This document shows, piece after piece, positions 8,215 through 16,900 of a stretch of 64,000 bases of DNA (positions are counted from its first letter, which is position 1; every line of letters starts with the position of its first letter). Origin of the DNA: Christensenella sp. UBA7588 (GTDB lineage: Bacteria > Bacillota > Clostridia > Christensenellales > CAG-917); assembly GCA_002478945.1 (NCBI GenBank), contig DLKM01000010.1, positions 1 through 64,000 on the forward strand. Reading direction: 5' to 3'. A program made the translations under genes and the position numbers. The notes beneath the pieces are model-generated. The model was not told the origin of the DNA, made no database searches, and saw only the letters and a program-made list of their open reading frames with translations.

Positions 8215-9129
8215 ATGACTTTTGCGCAATTTTTGTTCGTTGCAATCGACAAACTGTTCGACGGCGCTCAAAACAAAAAGAAGATGCTTCGTTTCAAAGA
8301 CGTGAAATTTGAAATCGAAACCGATATTGCATACGGCGAGGACGACGCTTGCAAGCTCGACACTTATTACGTCAAGAAAGACGGAAACGAAAAATATCCC
8401 GTTTTCTTCTATATTCACGGCGGCGGATTTGTCGCAGGCGACAAGCACTATCGCAGAGGCCTTGCAAAATGGGCGGCAAACAAAGGATTCTTCGTCGTCA
8501 ACGTCAACTACGGTCTCGGTCCGAAATATCTTTTCCCGAAGGGAATACAACATCTCGTAGCCGCTCTCAACTGGGTGGGCGCAAACGCCGAAAAATACAA
8601 TCTCGACCTTGACAATATGTGCGTGTCGGGAGATTCCGCAGGCGGTTATTATTCGGCAATGCTCTCCTGCGTGTCCACAAACAAGGCTTTGCAGGAAAGA
8701 TTCGGAGTCAGTACTGATTTGAAATTCCGCACGGCTATGCTCGATTGCGGTATCTACGACATCGGCGAAGCCCTCGGACAAAAGATGCCGTTCAATCTCA
8801 CGGACAAGATTTTGTTTGACTTCAGCGGAATTCACGTCAAAGACCTCGATAAGTACGAATACGCGGATTATCTTGCTCCGTTCGGCTACGTCGACGAAAA
8901 TTTCCCGATTTCGTTCATCACTTATGCTGAAAAAGATATGTTCTGCAACGGACAGGGACAAAAGCTCGTCAAGAAATTGCAAGACCTCGGCGTACACGTC
9001 GAGGAGCATCACAGCACCAAATTCTTGGACAATCACTGCTATCCGCTCAACTGGAATACGGGCGCGGCGGTAGAGAATATCAAACTTTGCGACGACTTCC
9101 TCGCAAGAGTGGTTGCAAAACAAGTGTAA
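8215..9129 (+). CDS. Alpha/beta-hydrolase, HSL-type esterase
   Basis: 304 residues. The oxyanion-hole motif HGGGF (from residue 68) and the nucleophile elbow GDSAGG (residues 139-144, Ser141) define the hormone-sensitive-lipase branch of carboxylesterases. The acid is probably in the YAEKDMFCNG region and the histidine in FLDNHCYPLNW near the C-terminus. There is no signal peptide, so it acts on small acyl or acetyl esters in the cytoplasm. A strong AAGGGG ribosome site and its own promoter precede it. Acetyl groups on imported oligosaccharides are a plausible substrate given the nearby GH127-like gene, but this is inference. Confidence 0.88.
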   Translation: MTFAQFLFVAIDKLFDGAQNKKKMLRFKDVKFEIETDIAYGEDDACKLDTYYVKKDGNEKYPVFFYIHGGGFVAGDKHYRRGLAKWAANKGFFVVNVNYGLGPKYLFPKGIQHLVAALNWVGANAEKYNLDLDNMCVSGDSAGGYYSAMLSCVSTNKALQERFGVSTDLKFRTAMLDCGIYDIGEALGQKMPFNLTDKILFDFSGIHVKDLDKYEYADYLAPFGYVDENFPISFITYAEKDMFCNGQGQKLVKKLQDLGVHVEEHHSTKFLDNHCYPLNWNTGAAVENIKLCDDFLARVVAKQV

Positions 9130-9148
9130 AATAACGATTCTGTTTTTG

Positions 9149-9178
9149 CAGCCTGCCGTTCGGCGGGCTGTAATTTTT
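9149..9178 (+). terminator. Hairpin after the esterase gene
   Basis: A 10-base stem CAGCCTGCCG / CGGCGGGCTG (9149-9158 / 9161-9170) with a two-base loop and one G-T pair, followed by TAATTTTTGG. It sits just before the ribosome site of the next gene, so it may act as a partial terminator. Confidence 0.6.
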
Positions 9179-9187
9179 GGAGAAAAT

Positions 9188-9826
9188 ATGGCAAAACAAG
9201 CAAAATTTAAGCCGAAAGACACAACCGTGCCCGAGGTTTCCGTTTCGGGAGATTATTCGCACGAACAAATAGAGCAAGCGACGAAAGAAGCGATTGCGGA
9301 AGAAAGAGGCAAAAATTTAACCGCATTTCAGAAAGCCAACGTCGCGTGGACTTTGATTTCCACGCTGTACGCAATAGTTTCCGTCTGTACTTTTATCGCA
9401 AAGAAGTGGGTGGATTCCGTTTATACCTACGCGTTGATACCCCTGCTTGCGATTTTTATCATAGTGTTTATCGCGCTTGCGGTGCTGACGTTCAAAGACC
9501 CTAAAAAACTTAAAAACGGAGTGGCCACCTATAGAAAAGTGCTTGGCATATTCAAAGCGTTCGTCAACGTGTTTTTCCTTGCGCTGACAGCCGTTTCTAT
9601 GGCGGGTATCGCTACGGGAGAACCAGACCTCGTAAAGTGGATAGTTTTCGGCTTTACGTTGCTTGTGGCTCTCGTTCAACTTGCGCTCAAAATAACGAAA
9701 TTTGCAATGCGTTGCGCAAAAAAATCGCTCGGCAAAAAGTATAAAGTGGAAATACACAACTTCAAAAACGGAGAGAAAAAGAAGAAAACGAATTCCGACA
9801 AAATGAAGGAACGCTCCTACAAATAA
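9188..9826 (+). CDS. Small integral membrane protein of unknown function
   Basis: 212 residues from the ATG at 9188, which has TTGGAG in front; the longer upstream frame overlaps the hairpin and esterase end and is rejected. An acidic, charged N-terminus of about 55 residues (KDTTVPEVSVSGDYSHEQIEQATKEAIAEERGKN) is followed by four hydrophobic segments, about residues 60-80, 87-112, 125-150 and 155-177, and a strongly basic Lys-rich tail. I do not recognise the family. It follows the esterase by 58 bases and may be expressed with it by read-through. Confidence 0.65.
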   Translation: MAKQAKFKPKDTTVPEVSVSGDYSHEQIEQATKEAIAEERGKNLTAFQKANVAWTLISTLYAIVSVCTFIAKKWVDSVYTYALIPLLAIFIIVFIALAVLTFKDPKKLKNGVATYRKVLGIFKAFVNVFFLALTAVSMAGIATGEPDLVKWIVFGFTLLVALVQLALKITKFAMRCAKKSLGKKYKVEIHNFKNGEKKKKTNSDKMKERSYK

Positions 9827-9848
9827 CGCGCCAAACGTTGCCGAGGAC

Positions 9849-9872
9849 GCAAGAAAGATTTGTTTTTCTTGC
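9849..9872 (+). terminator. Weak hairpin after the small membrane protein
   Basis: An 8-base stem GCAAGAAA / TTTCTTGC at 9849-9856 and 9865-9872. It lacks a long T tract, so termination is uncertain. Confidence 0.35.
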
Positions 9873-9874
9873 AT

Positions 9875-9928
9875 TTGTCGGCGTTATGTGCTAATTTAAT
9901 ATAATAAGCGAGGTGTATATACACCTCG
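9875..9928 (+). promoter_or_regulatory. Promoter and 20-base palindromic operator of the GH127-like operon
   Basis: TTGTCG (9875-9880) and TAATAT (9897-9902) are 16 bases apart; TATAAT at 9900-9905 is an alternative -10. Right after it lies a perfect 20-base palindrome, CGAGGTGTAT and its mirror, at 9909-9928, covering the predicted transcription start. Its GTGTATATACAC core resembles sites bound by GntR-family (YtrA-like) repressors. No such regulator is in the window. Confidence 0.6.
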
Positions 9929-9943
9929 AAAGAGGACCTGAAA

Positions 9944-11890
9944 TTGGCAAAATCCGTTGACAAAAACTTGAAAAAACTGCCTCTCGGAGCAATAAAGCCG
10001 CAAGGTTGGTTGCTCGACCAGATGCAACTTATGAACAATCTGCAAAAAAGATTGGGCGGTCTTTCGGGTTTGGTTAAAAACGGAGAGTGGTGCGGAAACG
10101 AGAATCTGCCTCGTTTTTTGCGCGGAATAACTTTGCTTGCCTGTGCGCTCGACGACAAAAATCTCAAGGACAGAGCAAAGAGCTACGTTATGCCGATATT
10201 GTCGAGCGCGAACGAAGGCGGAGATTTCGGTTCAAAAGAATCCCGTTCGCTTACGCCCAAAATCGAAGCGGTAAAAGCGTTGCTGACGTACTATGAAGCA
10301 ACGGGCAACGAGCGAATTTTGCCGTTCTTGAAAAAGTATTTCAAGAGTCAATTCAACACGTCGTCGATGTGGGCGGACTGGTACGATTCGAGAGCGAGAT
10401 TGCTTGACGAAATACAAGCCATAGAGACCGTTTACAGAGAGACCGACCTCGAGTGGTTGCAAGACCTCGGAGAGCAGTTGAGGGCAGAAAGCAACGATTG
10501 GTTCAAGCTCGCGTCGCGCTTCGTTTATAAAAAACCGTATAACAAATATATCTCGCAATCGGCACTTAAACGCATAAATAAGATGGTTTTAACCTACGAT
10601 TGCGTCAATCAAACGTCAAAAAGACAAAAACCGTATACGAGGGAATTTGCCGAATTGCATTGGCGCAAATCGGCGCATCAGGTTGCCGTGGAGACGAGCG
10701 GAGTCAACCTCGCAAAGGCGGTCAAATATCCTGCGACTTACGGCAGATTTATAGGCGACGACGCGCTTAAGAATTTGTCGCTCAAGATGATTTCCGCGCT
10801 TGAAAAGTATCACGGAACGCCGCTCGGCGCGTTTGCGTGCGACCCGCGACTTGCGAGCGGGAAAGGCGTCAGAGGCATCGACGTGCAAGCGGCGGTGGAA
10901 TATCTCGAATCGCTGATAGAGGTCGTGAGAGAAACTCGCGATTATCACGCGATGGACATCGTCGAGCGTATTATTTTCAATCTCGTGCCGGGGGCGTGTT
11001 TCGAGGACGGAACCGCCGTGCAGGATACGATATTGGTAAATCAGGTGGAAGCGTCCTGCGCAAGAAAATTGCCGTATTCCGATTGCGACAACGCTTTTTA
11101 TACGAGAAAACTGTCAAAAGGCGCGATTGCCGTTTTGTCCGCGTATCCGCTGTATATGCAAACGGCGTGTATGGTCAAAGACGAGGAGTTGAACTTTTTG
11201 ACGTATACGCCTTGCGTTATAGACGTATCCGCAGGAGGAACGACGCTTACGATTTCCGAAAGAACGGGTTATCCGTTCCGCAATACCGTCGTGTTTAAGG
11301 TGGAACAGGCAAGTGGGGAACAGGAAGTCAAAATCAATTTCAGAGTGCCGAAAAACACCACTATGCAACTCATATCGGGCGGACAGGTGGTTGCGACGGG
11401 AAGCAGAGAAATTTCCGTCAAGTGCATTCTTAAGACGGGAAGTACGTTTATGCTCAAGATGTCCATTCCGCTTGTGGCGGAGGACAACTCGGACGATACA
11501 AAGAGCCTGTATAAGGGCAATTTGCTTATGTCGCTTAAGTTGCCCTACGAGACGTCTCAAAACGCCGTAGACAGGCGTATATTGAGCGTAAAGTCCGTCA
11601 AGAAGTGGAACGTAAGTCCTATTTTCGCAAGAAAGTCGGGCGCAAAGGCGTTGAACGAGGAAGAAACGACGGTCGTAAACGATTTTACCGACAAGCCGTT
11701 TAATTTCGTCAGTCCCCCGTTTGAGCTGAAAATACGCTCGAAAACGGTCTTTAACTGGGATTACGACGTAAACGGGTTTACGCAAATTCCCAAAAAGTGC
11801 AGTTACTCCGAGGAGTGTCTCGAAAGGACGTATCAGCCGTTCGGAGCAACGCTGTTGCACGTTGCAAAATTTCCTAAATGCCTTAAGTAA
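9944..11890 (+). CDS. GH127-like (DUF1680) protein, beta-L-arabinofuranosidase superfamily
   Basis: 648 residues with a TTG start, chosen because AGAGGA lies seven bases upstream and the family N-terminus KLPLGAIKPQGWLLDQM follows at once. An (alpha/alpha)6-type domain covers roughly residues 1-430 and beta-sandwich segments follow. The usual zinc/nucleophile signature E-T-C-A is replaced: the aligned stretch reads GIDVQAAVEYL at about 311-321, and the later Cys-Cys pair seems reduced to SDCDN around Cys381. It may therefore be a divergent subfamily with another mechanism or substrate, or inactive. There is no signal peptide. It forms an operon with the PH-domain gene 11 bases downstream. Confidence 0.8.
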   Translation: MAKSVDKNLKKLPLGAIKPQGWLLDQMQLMNNLQKRLGGLSGLVKNGEWCGNENLPRFLRGITLLACALDDKNLKDRAKSYVMPILSSANEGGDFGSKESRSLTPKIEAVKALLTYYEATGNERILPFLKKYFKSQFNTSSMWADWYDSRARLLDEIQAIETVYRETDLEWLQDLGEQLRAESNDWFKLASRFVYKKPYNKYISQSALKRINKMVLTYDCVNQTSKRQKPYTREFAELHWRKSAHQVAVETSGVNLAKAVKYPATYGRFIGDDALKNLSLKMISALEKYHGTPLGAFACDPRLASGKGVRGIDVQAAVEYLESLIEVVRETRDYHAMDIVERIIFNLVPGACFEDGTAVQDTILVNQVEASCARKLPYSDCDNAFYTRKLSKGAIAVLSAYPLYMQTACMVKDEELNFLTYTPCVIDVSAGGTTLTISERTGYPFRNTVVFKVEQASGEQEVKINFRVPKNTTMQLISGGQVVATGSREISVKCILKTGSTFMLKMSIPLVAEDNSDDTKSLYKGNLLMSLKLPYETSQNAVDRRILSVKSVKKWNVSPIFARKSGAKALNEEETTVVNDFTDKPFNFVSPPFELKIRSKTVFNWDYDVNGFTQIPKKCSYSEECLERTYQPFGATLLHVAKFPKCLK

Positions 11891-11901
11891 GAGGTAGCGA
11901 T

Positions 11902-12468
11902 ATGAAGGCTCTTGAAAGAAAGTATTCGAAAGTCGAAAGAATTGTGGCAAAAGGCAAATTTTCCGCTTGGTATTTTTGGCGGACGTTTTTGGTTGCGTTT
12001 ATTTTGGGCGGTATACTTGCCGTCGTGTGGATTTTCAAGGACCAGATAGAAGGAGTTTTGACAAAACAACCCCAAGCGGTGTTTCTTACGGACGACGTGA
12101 TGAAATGGGCGTTGCTCGGTTGCGGAATAATCGTCGTAATCGTGTTTATAGTGCAGTTGGTTCGTTTCGAAGCCAAAGAACTTTTGTTGACCGAAGATAA
12201 AATCGTATACAGAGAGGGCATATCCAGCGTAAAAACCGTGGTAATTCCGCTCAACGAAATCAAAATCGTGGAAACGAATCAAAGATTCTTCCAGCGAATC
12301 ACGGGCGTATGCGATATGCAAATCGTCTCCGACGCGGGACAGCCGTATAAGATAGAAAACATCAGGTCCGCGGACAGACTGACGAGAAGAATAATGAAGC
12401 AAATATCCATAGTTCGCACCGATATGAGCGGCAGGGCAATGATACGCCTTGTCGGCAACAAAAGATAA
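11902..12468 (+). CDS. Membrane protein with bacterial PH domain (YdbS/DUF304-like)
   Basis: 188 residues. Two membrane segments (about residues 24-46 and 65-88) are followed by a C-terminal bacterial pleckstrin-homology domain (LLLTEDKIVYREGISSVKTVVIPLNEIKIVETNQRFFQRITGVCDMQIVS), the pattern of the YdbS/YdbT family. A GAGGT ribosome site precedes the ATG, and it follows the GH127-like gene by 11 bases. YdbS/T proteins are linked to envelope stress and antimicrobial resistance in Bacillus; the connection to the glycosidase-like gene is unexplained. Confidence 0.8.
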   Translation: MKALERKYSKVERIVAKGKFSAWYFWRTFLVAFILGGILAVVWIFKDQIEGVLTKQPQAVFLTDDVMKWALLGCGIIVVIVFIVQLVRFEAKELLLTEDKIVYREGISSVKTVVIPLNEIKIVETNQRFFQRITGVCDMQIVSDAGQPYKIENIRSADRLTRRIMKQISIVRTDMSGRAMIRLVGNKR

Positions 12469-12489
12469 ATCGACGAGAAAATAAAAAAC

Positions 12490-12513
12490 AAACCCTGCTA
12501 TGCAGGGTTTTTT
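12490..12513 (+). terminator. Bidirectional terminator
   Basis: A perfect 9-base stem AAACCCTGC / GCAGGGTTT with a three-base loop and T run. It serves the PH-domain gene and, from the other side, the acetyltransferase-like gene. Confidence 0.9.
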
Positions 12514-12541
12514 AATATCTTTTTATTGTTTTGTTCGTTGC

Positions 12542-13453
12542 TCAGATTCCGAAATCGCCGGGTGTGATAAACAGCCCCGTGATGAGAGACAGGAGTCCTG
12601 CCATCAGCACGACGTGTACGACGTAGACGATGAGCGCGTGCCGACCCACGAAGCACATAGGCTTGTTCCATTTTCCGTCGATGAGAGAGAACCACGACGT
12701 GCGTTCGTAATAAAGCAGTTGCCCGATAAGCACGCCTGCGTAATAAAACGCCGTATACGGTATCATCGTAAACAAATCTCCCGGAGAAAACTCGCCTTGC
12801 GAGTAGAACAGAGACTTGTTGCCGTAAAAATCGTACGGAGGGAAGATAACCGCAAATATTTTGGGCGTTGTCGCAGGGGGAGTGTACAGAAAATATAAAC
12901 AGAGCGTAACGACGATAAGCGCGACGCTGACTCCTGCGATTGCCCAGCGATTATCTCTGCACAAAAACGCTATGAGCGCGTACAACAGCATAGAAACTGC
13001 AAGGAAATCCAGCACGCCGAAAGCAACGAAAACGCCGCCTATTCCCATATATTCTTCCGCGATATACGAGCCGAGAGTGTATAAAAGCGCAACGCCGCCG
13101 AGCATAAGTCCTCTCTTTGCGTTGGAGCGCGAAAAGGTGCAGGATATGCCCGAAACGGAGAAGAAAACGAATAAGACGATGGGGTGAATTATCTCTCTTG
13201 CGTGGCTGTAAGACCATTCGCGACAAAACAAAGTGAACGCGTCGCCCTTGCCCGTGTACGCAAAATTAAACCCGTACCACGTCGGTCCGAAGTAGTCGGA
13301 AATCAAAATCGTGAGATGGTCAAGCACCATTAAAACGACGCATAAACCTCGCAGAAAATCGATTTCCCACACGCGTTTGCGTCGTCTTTTTTCAACCCTC
13401 AAGACTTGCACGTCGTCGGGTATCAATGCACTTTTTTCGTATCTCGTTTGCAT
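12542..13453 (-). CDS. Heparan-alpha-glucosaminide N-acetyltransferase-like membrane protein (DUF1624)
   Basis: 303 residues. The motif EIDFLRGLCVVLMVLDHL (residues 30-47) in the first membrane helix is the family signature, with the intramembrane histidine of the acetyl-transfer site; further helices occupy about 88-110, 115-130, 135-165, 170-195, 230-250 and 270-300. These enzymes pass acetyl from cytosolic acetyl-CoA to a sugar on the outside; in bacteria the acceptor is usually unknown. The ATG at 13453 has no obvious Shine-Dalgarno, so a start at a GTG or TTG within the next 30 codons is possible. Monocistronic. Confidence 0.8.
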   Translation of the reverse strand: MQTRYEKSALIPDDVQVLRVEKRRRKRVWEIDFLRGLCVVLMVLDHLTILISDYFGPTWYGFNFAYTGKGDAFTLFCREWSYSHAREIIHPIVLFVFFSVSGISCTFSRSNAKRGLMLGGVALLYTLGSYIAEEYMGIGGVFVAFGVLDFLAVSMLLYALIAFLCRDNRWAIAGVSVALIVVTLCLYFLYTPPATTPKIFAVIFPPYDFYGNKSLFYSQGEFSPGDLFTMIPYTAFYYAGVLIGQLLYYERTSWFSLIDGKWNKPMCFVGRHALIVYVVHVVLMAGLLSLITGLFITPGDFGI

Positions 13454-13869
13454 AACGAAAAAAATTTTAACACGATTTTACGAGCGTGTCAACGAGAGAG
13501 GGGCGTATGTTTCGCAATACAAAAAATCGTGCGGACAGAATATCGAAAAATAAAGAAACCGTGCGAAAAATCGCGAAAAAACATAAGAAACGGTTTTTGT
13601 AAACGCCGAAAATTTTTTTACGGAATCTAACCTACCGTAATCCAAAGAAAACGAAATGTAATTTTTTGTCAAAAAATACCGATAGAATGCCGAAAAACGG
13701 TGGTTTTTAGAGATATAATCGAACATTTGTCGGAAAAACTATTTTCAGACTTTTTTCGGACTTAAAAGACGCGTTAAGGACAATATTTCGGGCGAAAATC
13801 GCAACTTATTGTGGTGTGACACCGAGCGCGCCACAAGGTATAGTTTTCGAGCATTTAAAAATATATCTA
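13454..13869. other. Long A/T-rich intergenic region before the giant gene
   Basis: About 415 bases without a convincing gene. It has many A and T tracts, GGGCGAAAATCG at 13790-13801 (repeated inside the giant-gene promoter) and a small inverted repeat TTGTGG / CCACAA at 13809-13814 and 13831-13836. It is the longest gene-free stretch in the window. Confidence 0.6.
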
Positions 13870-13898
13870 TTGACAAATGCGGGCGAAAATCGTATAAT
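13870..13898 (+). promoter_or_regulatory. Consensus sigma-A promoter of the giant gene
   Basis: TTGACA (13870-13875) and TATAAT (13893-13898) with the optimal 17-base spacer, matching the consensus at all twelve positions. The spacer ends with GGGCGAAAATCG (13881-13892), a copy of the 12 bases at 13790-13801. The predicted start near 13905 gives a leader of about 54 bases with GGAGGA before the ATG. Confidence 0.85.
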
Positions 13899-13958
13899 TA
13901 TCGCGTATAATAATCTATCGTGCATACGCAAGGACGCGTGTGGCACCGGAGGAAGATT

Positions 13959-16900
13959 ATGAGAATGAGAAAAATTGCACTGGTTTTGCTACTCGTACTG
14001 GTCAGCGTGATGCTGTTCAGTCTCGTGGCATGCGACTCGCCGTCGGACAACGTAACTCCGACGCCCGACATCCCCGTACCGAAGCCCGACGACAACATCG
14101 TCGACGACAAACAGTACATCGACTCGGCGTTGGCTTGGGAAGCTCTCAAAGCGTCGGCACTCAATGCGGGAGCCGAAAGCGGTAAGGGCAGCAGGTACAT
14201 AACGGCGGATACGACTTTTATCCTCGGTTTCCAAAAGGATTCCTACGATAGTCTCGTCACGATGCGCTTTGCCGGTAAAATCGACACCGAAGCCAAAGAC
14301 GGCAACGACGACAGCGAAATCCTGATTGAGTTCAGACAGTTCAAGACTGCGGAACTCGAGGGACTTACGCTTGACTCGGAGACGCTCACTTCGCTGTCCA
14401 AAGACGGTACGAAAGGCAAGTTGTTGTTCGGCGCATATTACTACGAGGGCAAGCTCGTTGCCGATATGAGAGGCATCAAGAAGGGCGTCGACGTAGTTTG
14501 GACGGATAACATCGATATGGGTTCGCTCGTTGAAAAATTCGACGAATTGCTCGCGGACCTCGACCTTACGCACGTTTTGTTCGACAAACTCCTCGGCTAC
14601 GACCTCGGCGGACTCATCAAGAATCTCGTCGGTATGGACCTCGTCAATATGACGGTGGAGCAAATTCTCGTAAACGTCCTTATGGGCGGTTCTCGCTCCC
14701 GTTATATCAATTACGGCGGCGAACATATCGTTTTGCAAATCCCCATCGACCTCGGTGTCGTTGTGGGACTTATTCCGCTTGTTCAAGGTCTTATTCCCGA
14801 AAACATAACCGGTCTCGTCAAACAGATTCTCGGACTCGATTTGGGCAAACTCGGCTCGCTTGCCGGTATGGCTCTTTATCTCGAGGCGGACATCAAAGAC
14901 GGCAAACTTACCGGACTTAACCTCAGCATTGACACGGACTTCAACTCTTACGGAGTCAAGGAAGTCGAAGAAAGATACGGCAAATTCCAAAACGAAGTCG
15001 GTATCTCTCTCGGCTATGCAAAAGCTGACTTCTCAAGTACGTCATCGGTCAAAGTTGTCGAAACTTTGCAAAACCGCAATAAAGACAACGTTCCGTTCTC
15101 TGACGACGAAACGGACCGTTCCGATAACTTCTACGCAAACGTAGAAAGCAAATCTCAATACTCATTCCTCACTCTCGACGCCGAAATCAAACTCTCGCTT
15201 GACCTCAAAGACGGCAAAGTAACCGTCCAGAACGTCATAGATTCTTTCGGCACCCTCCTTTCCAACGTCCTTACCAACAATCTCGACCCCAAGATGCTCA
15301 AATCGCTCCAAGCGATGTTTGCGAAGGACATCACGATAGTCAACCAAAAGATAGAACTCTCCGTCGCTCTGCAAGGAGAGATAAACACCAAGAATCCGAG
15401 CAAGACGAGAATCTTGGCGGAAGTGCGCGGTCTCGACGGTAAAAAGAGACTCGGCGCATATTACGACGGTGCAAAAGAGCAAGTATACATCGACGCAAGC
15501 GGCGTTCTCGGCGAAAACGGAACGAAATTCAGAGTCGACGACATCAACGTTAACGAGCTTATCGACGAATTGCTCGACAAACTCTTTGCGACCATAAAGG
15601 GCGCAATCGACGGTCTTGCGTCTACGAGCGCGCAATACGAAGCGTTGAGAGAAAGCGGCGACATCATCGTCGTTCACGACGCAATCGGTTCGGCAGACGT
15701 CGACGTTATCGGTCTCATTTCCACGATTATCGACAAAATCAACGTCAATATGGACGGAAACATCTTCAACATCGACGGAATTCAACTTGCATTGACCAAA
15801 GACGTGTTGGATATGATTTTCGGTCTCGTATTCACGGGAGACAATGCCGGCGCGAATATTCCTATCGACCACGCGTCGCTCGTATATGAAAACGACGGCG
15901 GACAAAAAGAAAAACGTCTCGATTTGGACGTCAGACTTCTCGTTCCCAACGGCGACAGCGCAATCAACAACGGTCTCGACGTGGCTCTCACTCTCGGCGG
16001 AGCGGTAACGTTCGGCAAAATCAACGACCCCGATTATTTCGAGGACGCTTTCGTCAACGTTCAAAACAACGAGGACCAGTATTTGCCCATTCTCAAGAAC
16101 GGCGAACTCAACGCCGACTTGTTGCACATCAATCTGTCCACGGGACTCAAGATTGACTTCGAAACGCTCAAAGGCACGCTCGCAGACCTGAAAATGGATT
16201 TGCGCGACCAAGGATTGGGCGATTCCTACAAGGGTATCCTTATCGATTTGCTCATCGAACTCGGCAACATCAAGGGCGGACTTAGACTCGACCTCAGCGC
16301 GGATATTGACGCGGCTGGCGGTATCGACCTCAACGCAATACTCAAATCTACCGCAAAAATCGTTCTTAGCAAGAACAGCGGAGAAGAATTGTTGTCGCTT
16401 TATTTGCAAGACGGCAATCTCTATCTCGACGCTTCGCTTATCAACTGCATACGCATCGATAAGATAAAACTCAATCTTGCCGACCTCATTTCCAAACTCG
16501 GTTTAGCAGCGTCCTCGTCCAACGACGCGCTTGCCGCAGGAGGCGAGAGCGGAGATAACGGCGGAAGCACGCTCGACGCAACGAAAATCGTCGGCTTTAT
16601 CGCAGGCGTATTCCAAGGCATCAACATCGGCAACAACGCAATCGAAGTGGTTATCGGCGGCGGCATTCTCAACGAGATTCTCACGATGCTCGGCATCAAC
16701 ACGCCCGCAACTCATTGGTATGACGAGGCAAACGATACGTATTACGAAATCGCTTCTAACCCCGTTCCCGATAATTACAACGGGAAATATTACTATTACG
16801 ATGCAGATAGCAAACAATATAAAGTCGCAAACGGCATCGACATCAATTTTGAAAACTCCGACATTCAAGGCGGTATCAGAATCGCGCTCAACGACGGTCT

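Noticed and set aside
13478..13726. An 82-codon minus-strand frame in the gap before the giant gene.
   Set aside because: Phe/Tyr/Ser-rich product of an A/T-rich region, without ribosome site or family resemblance.
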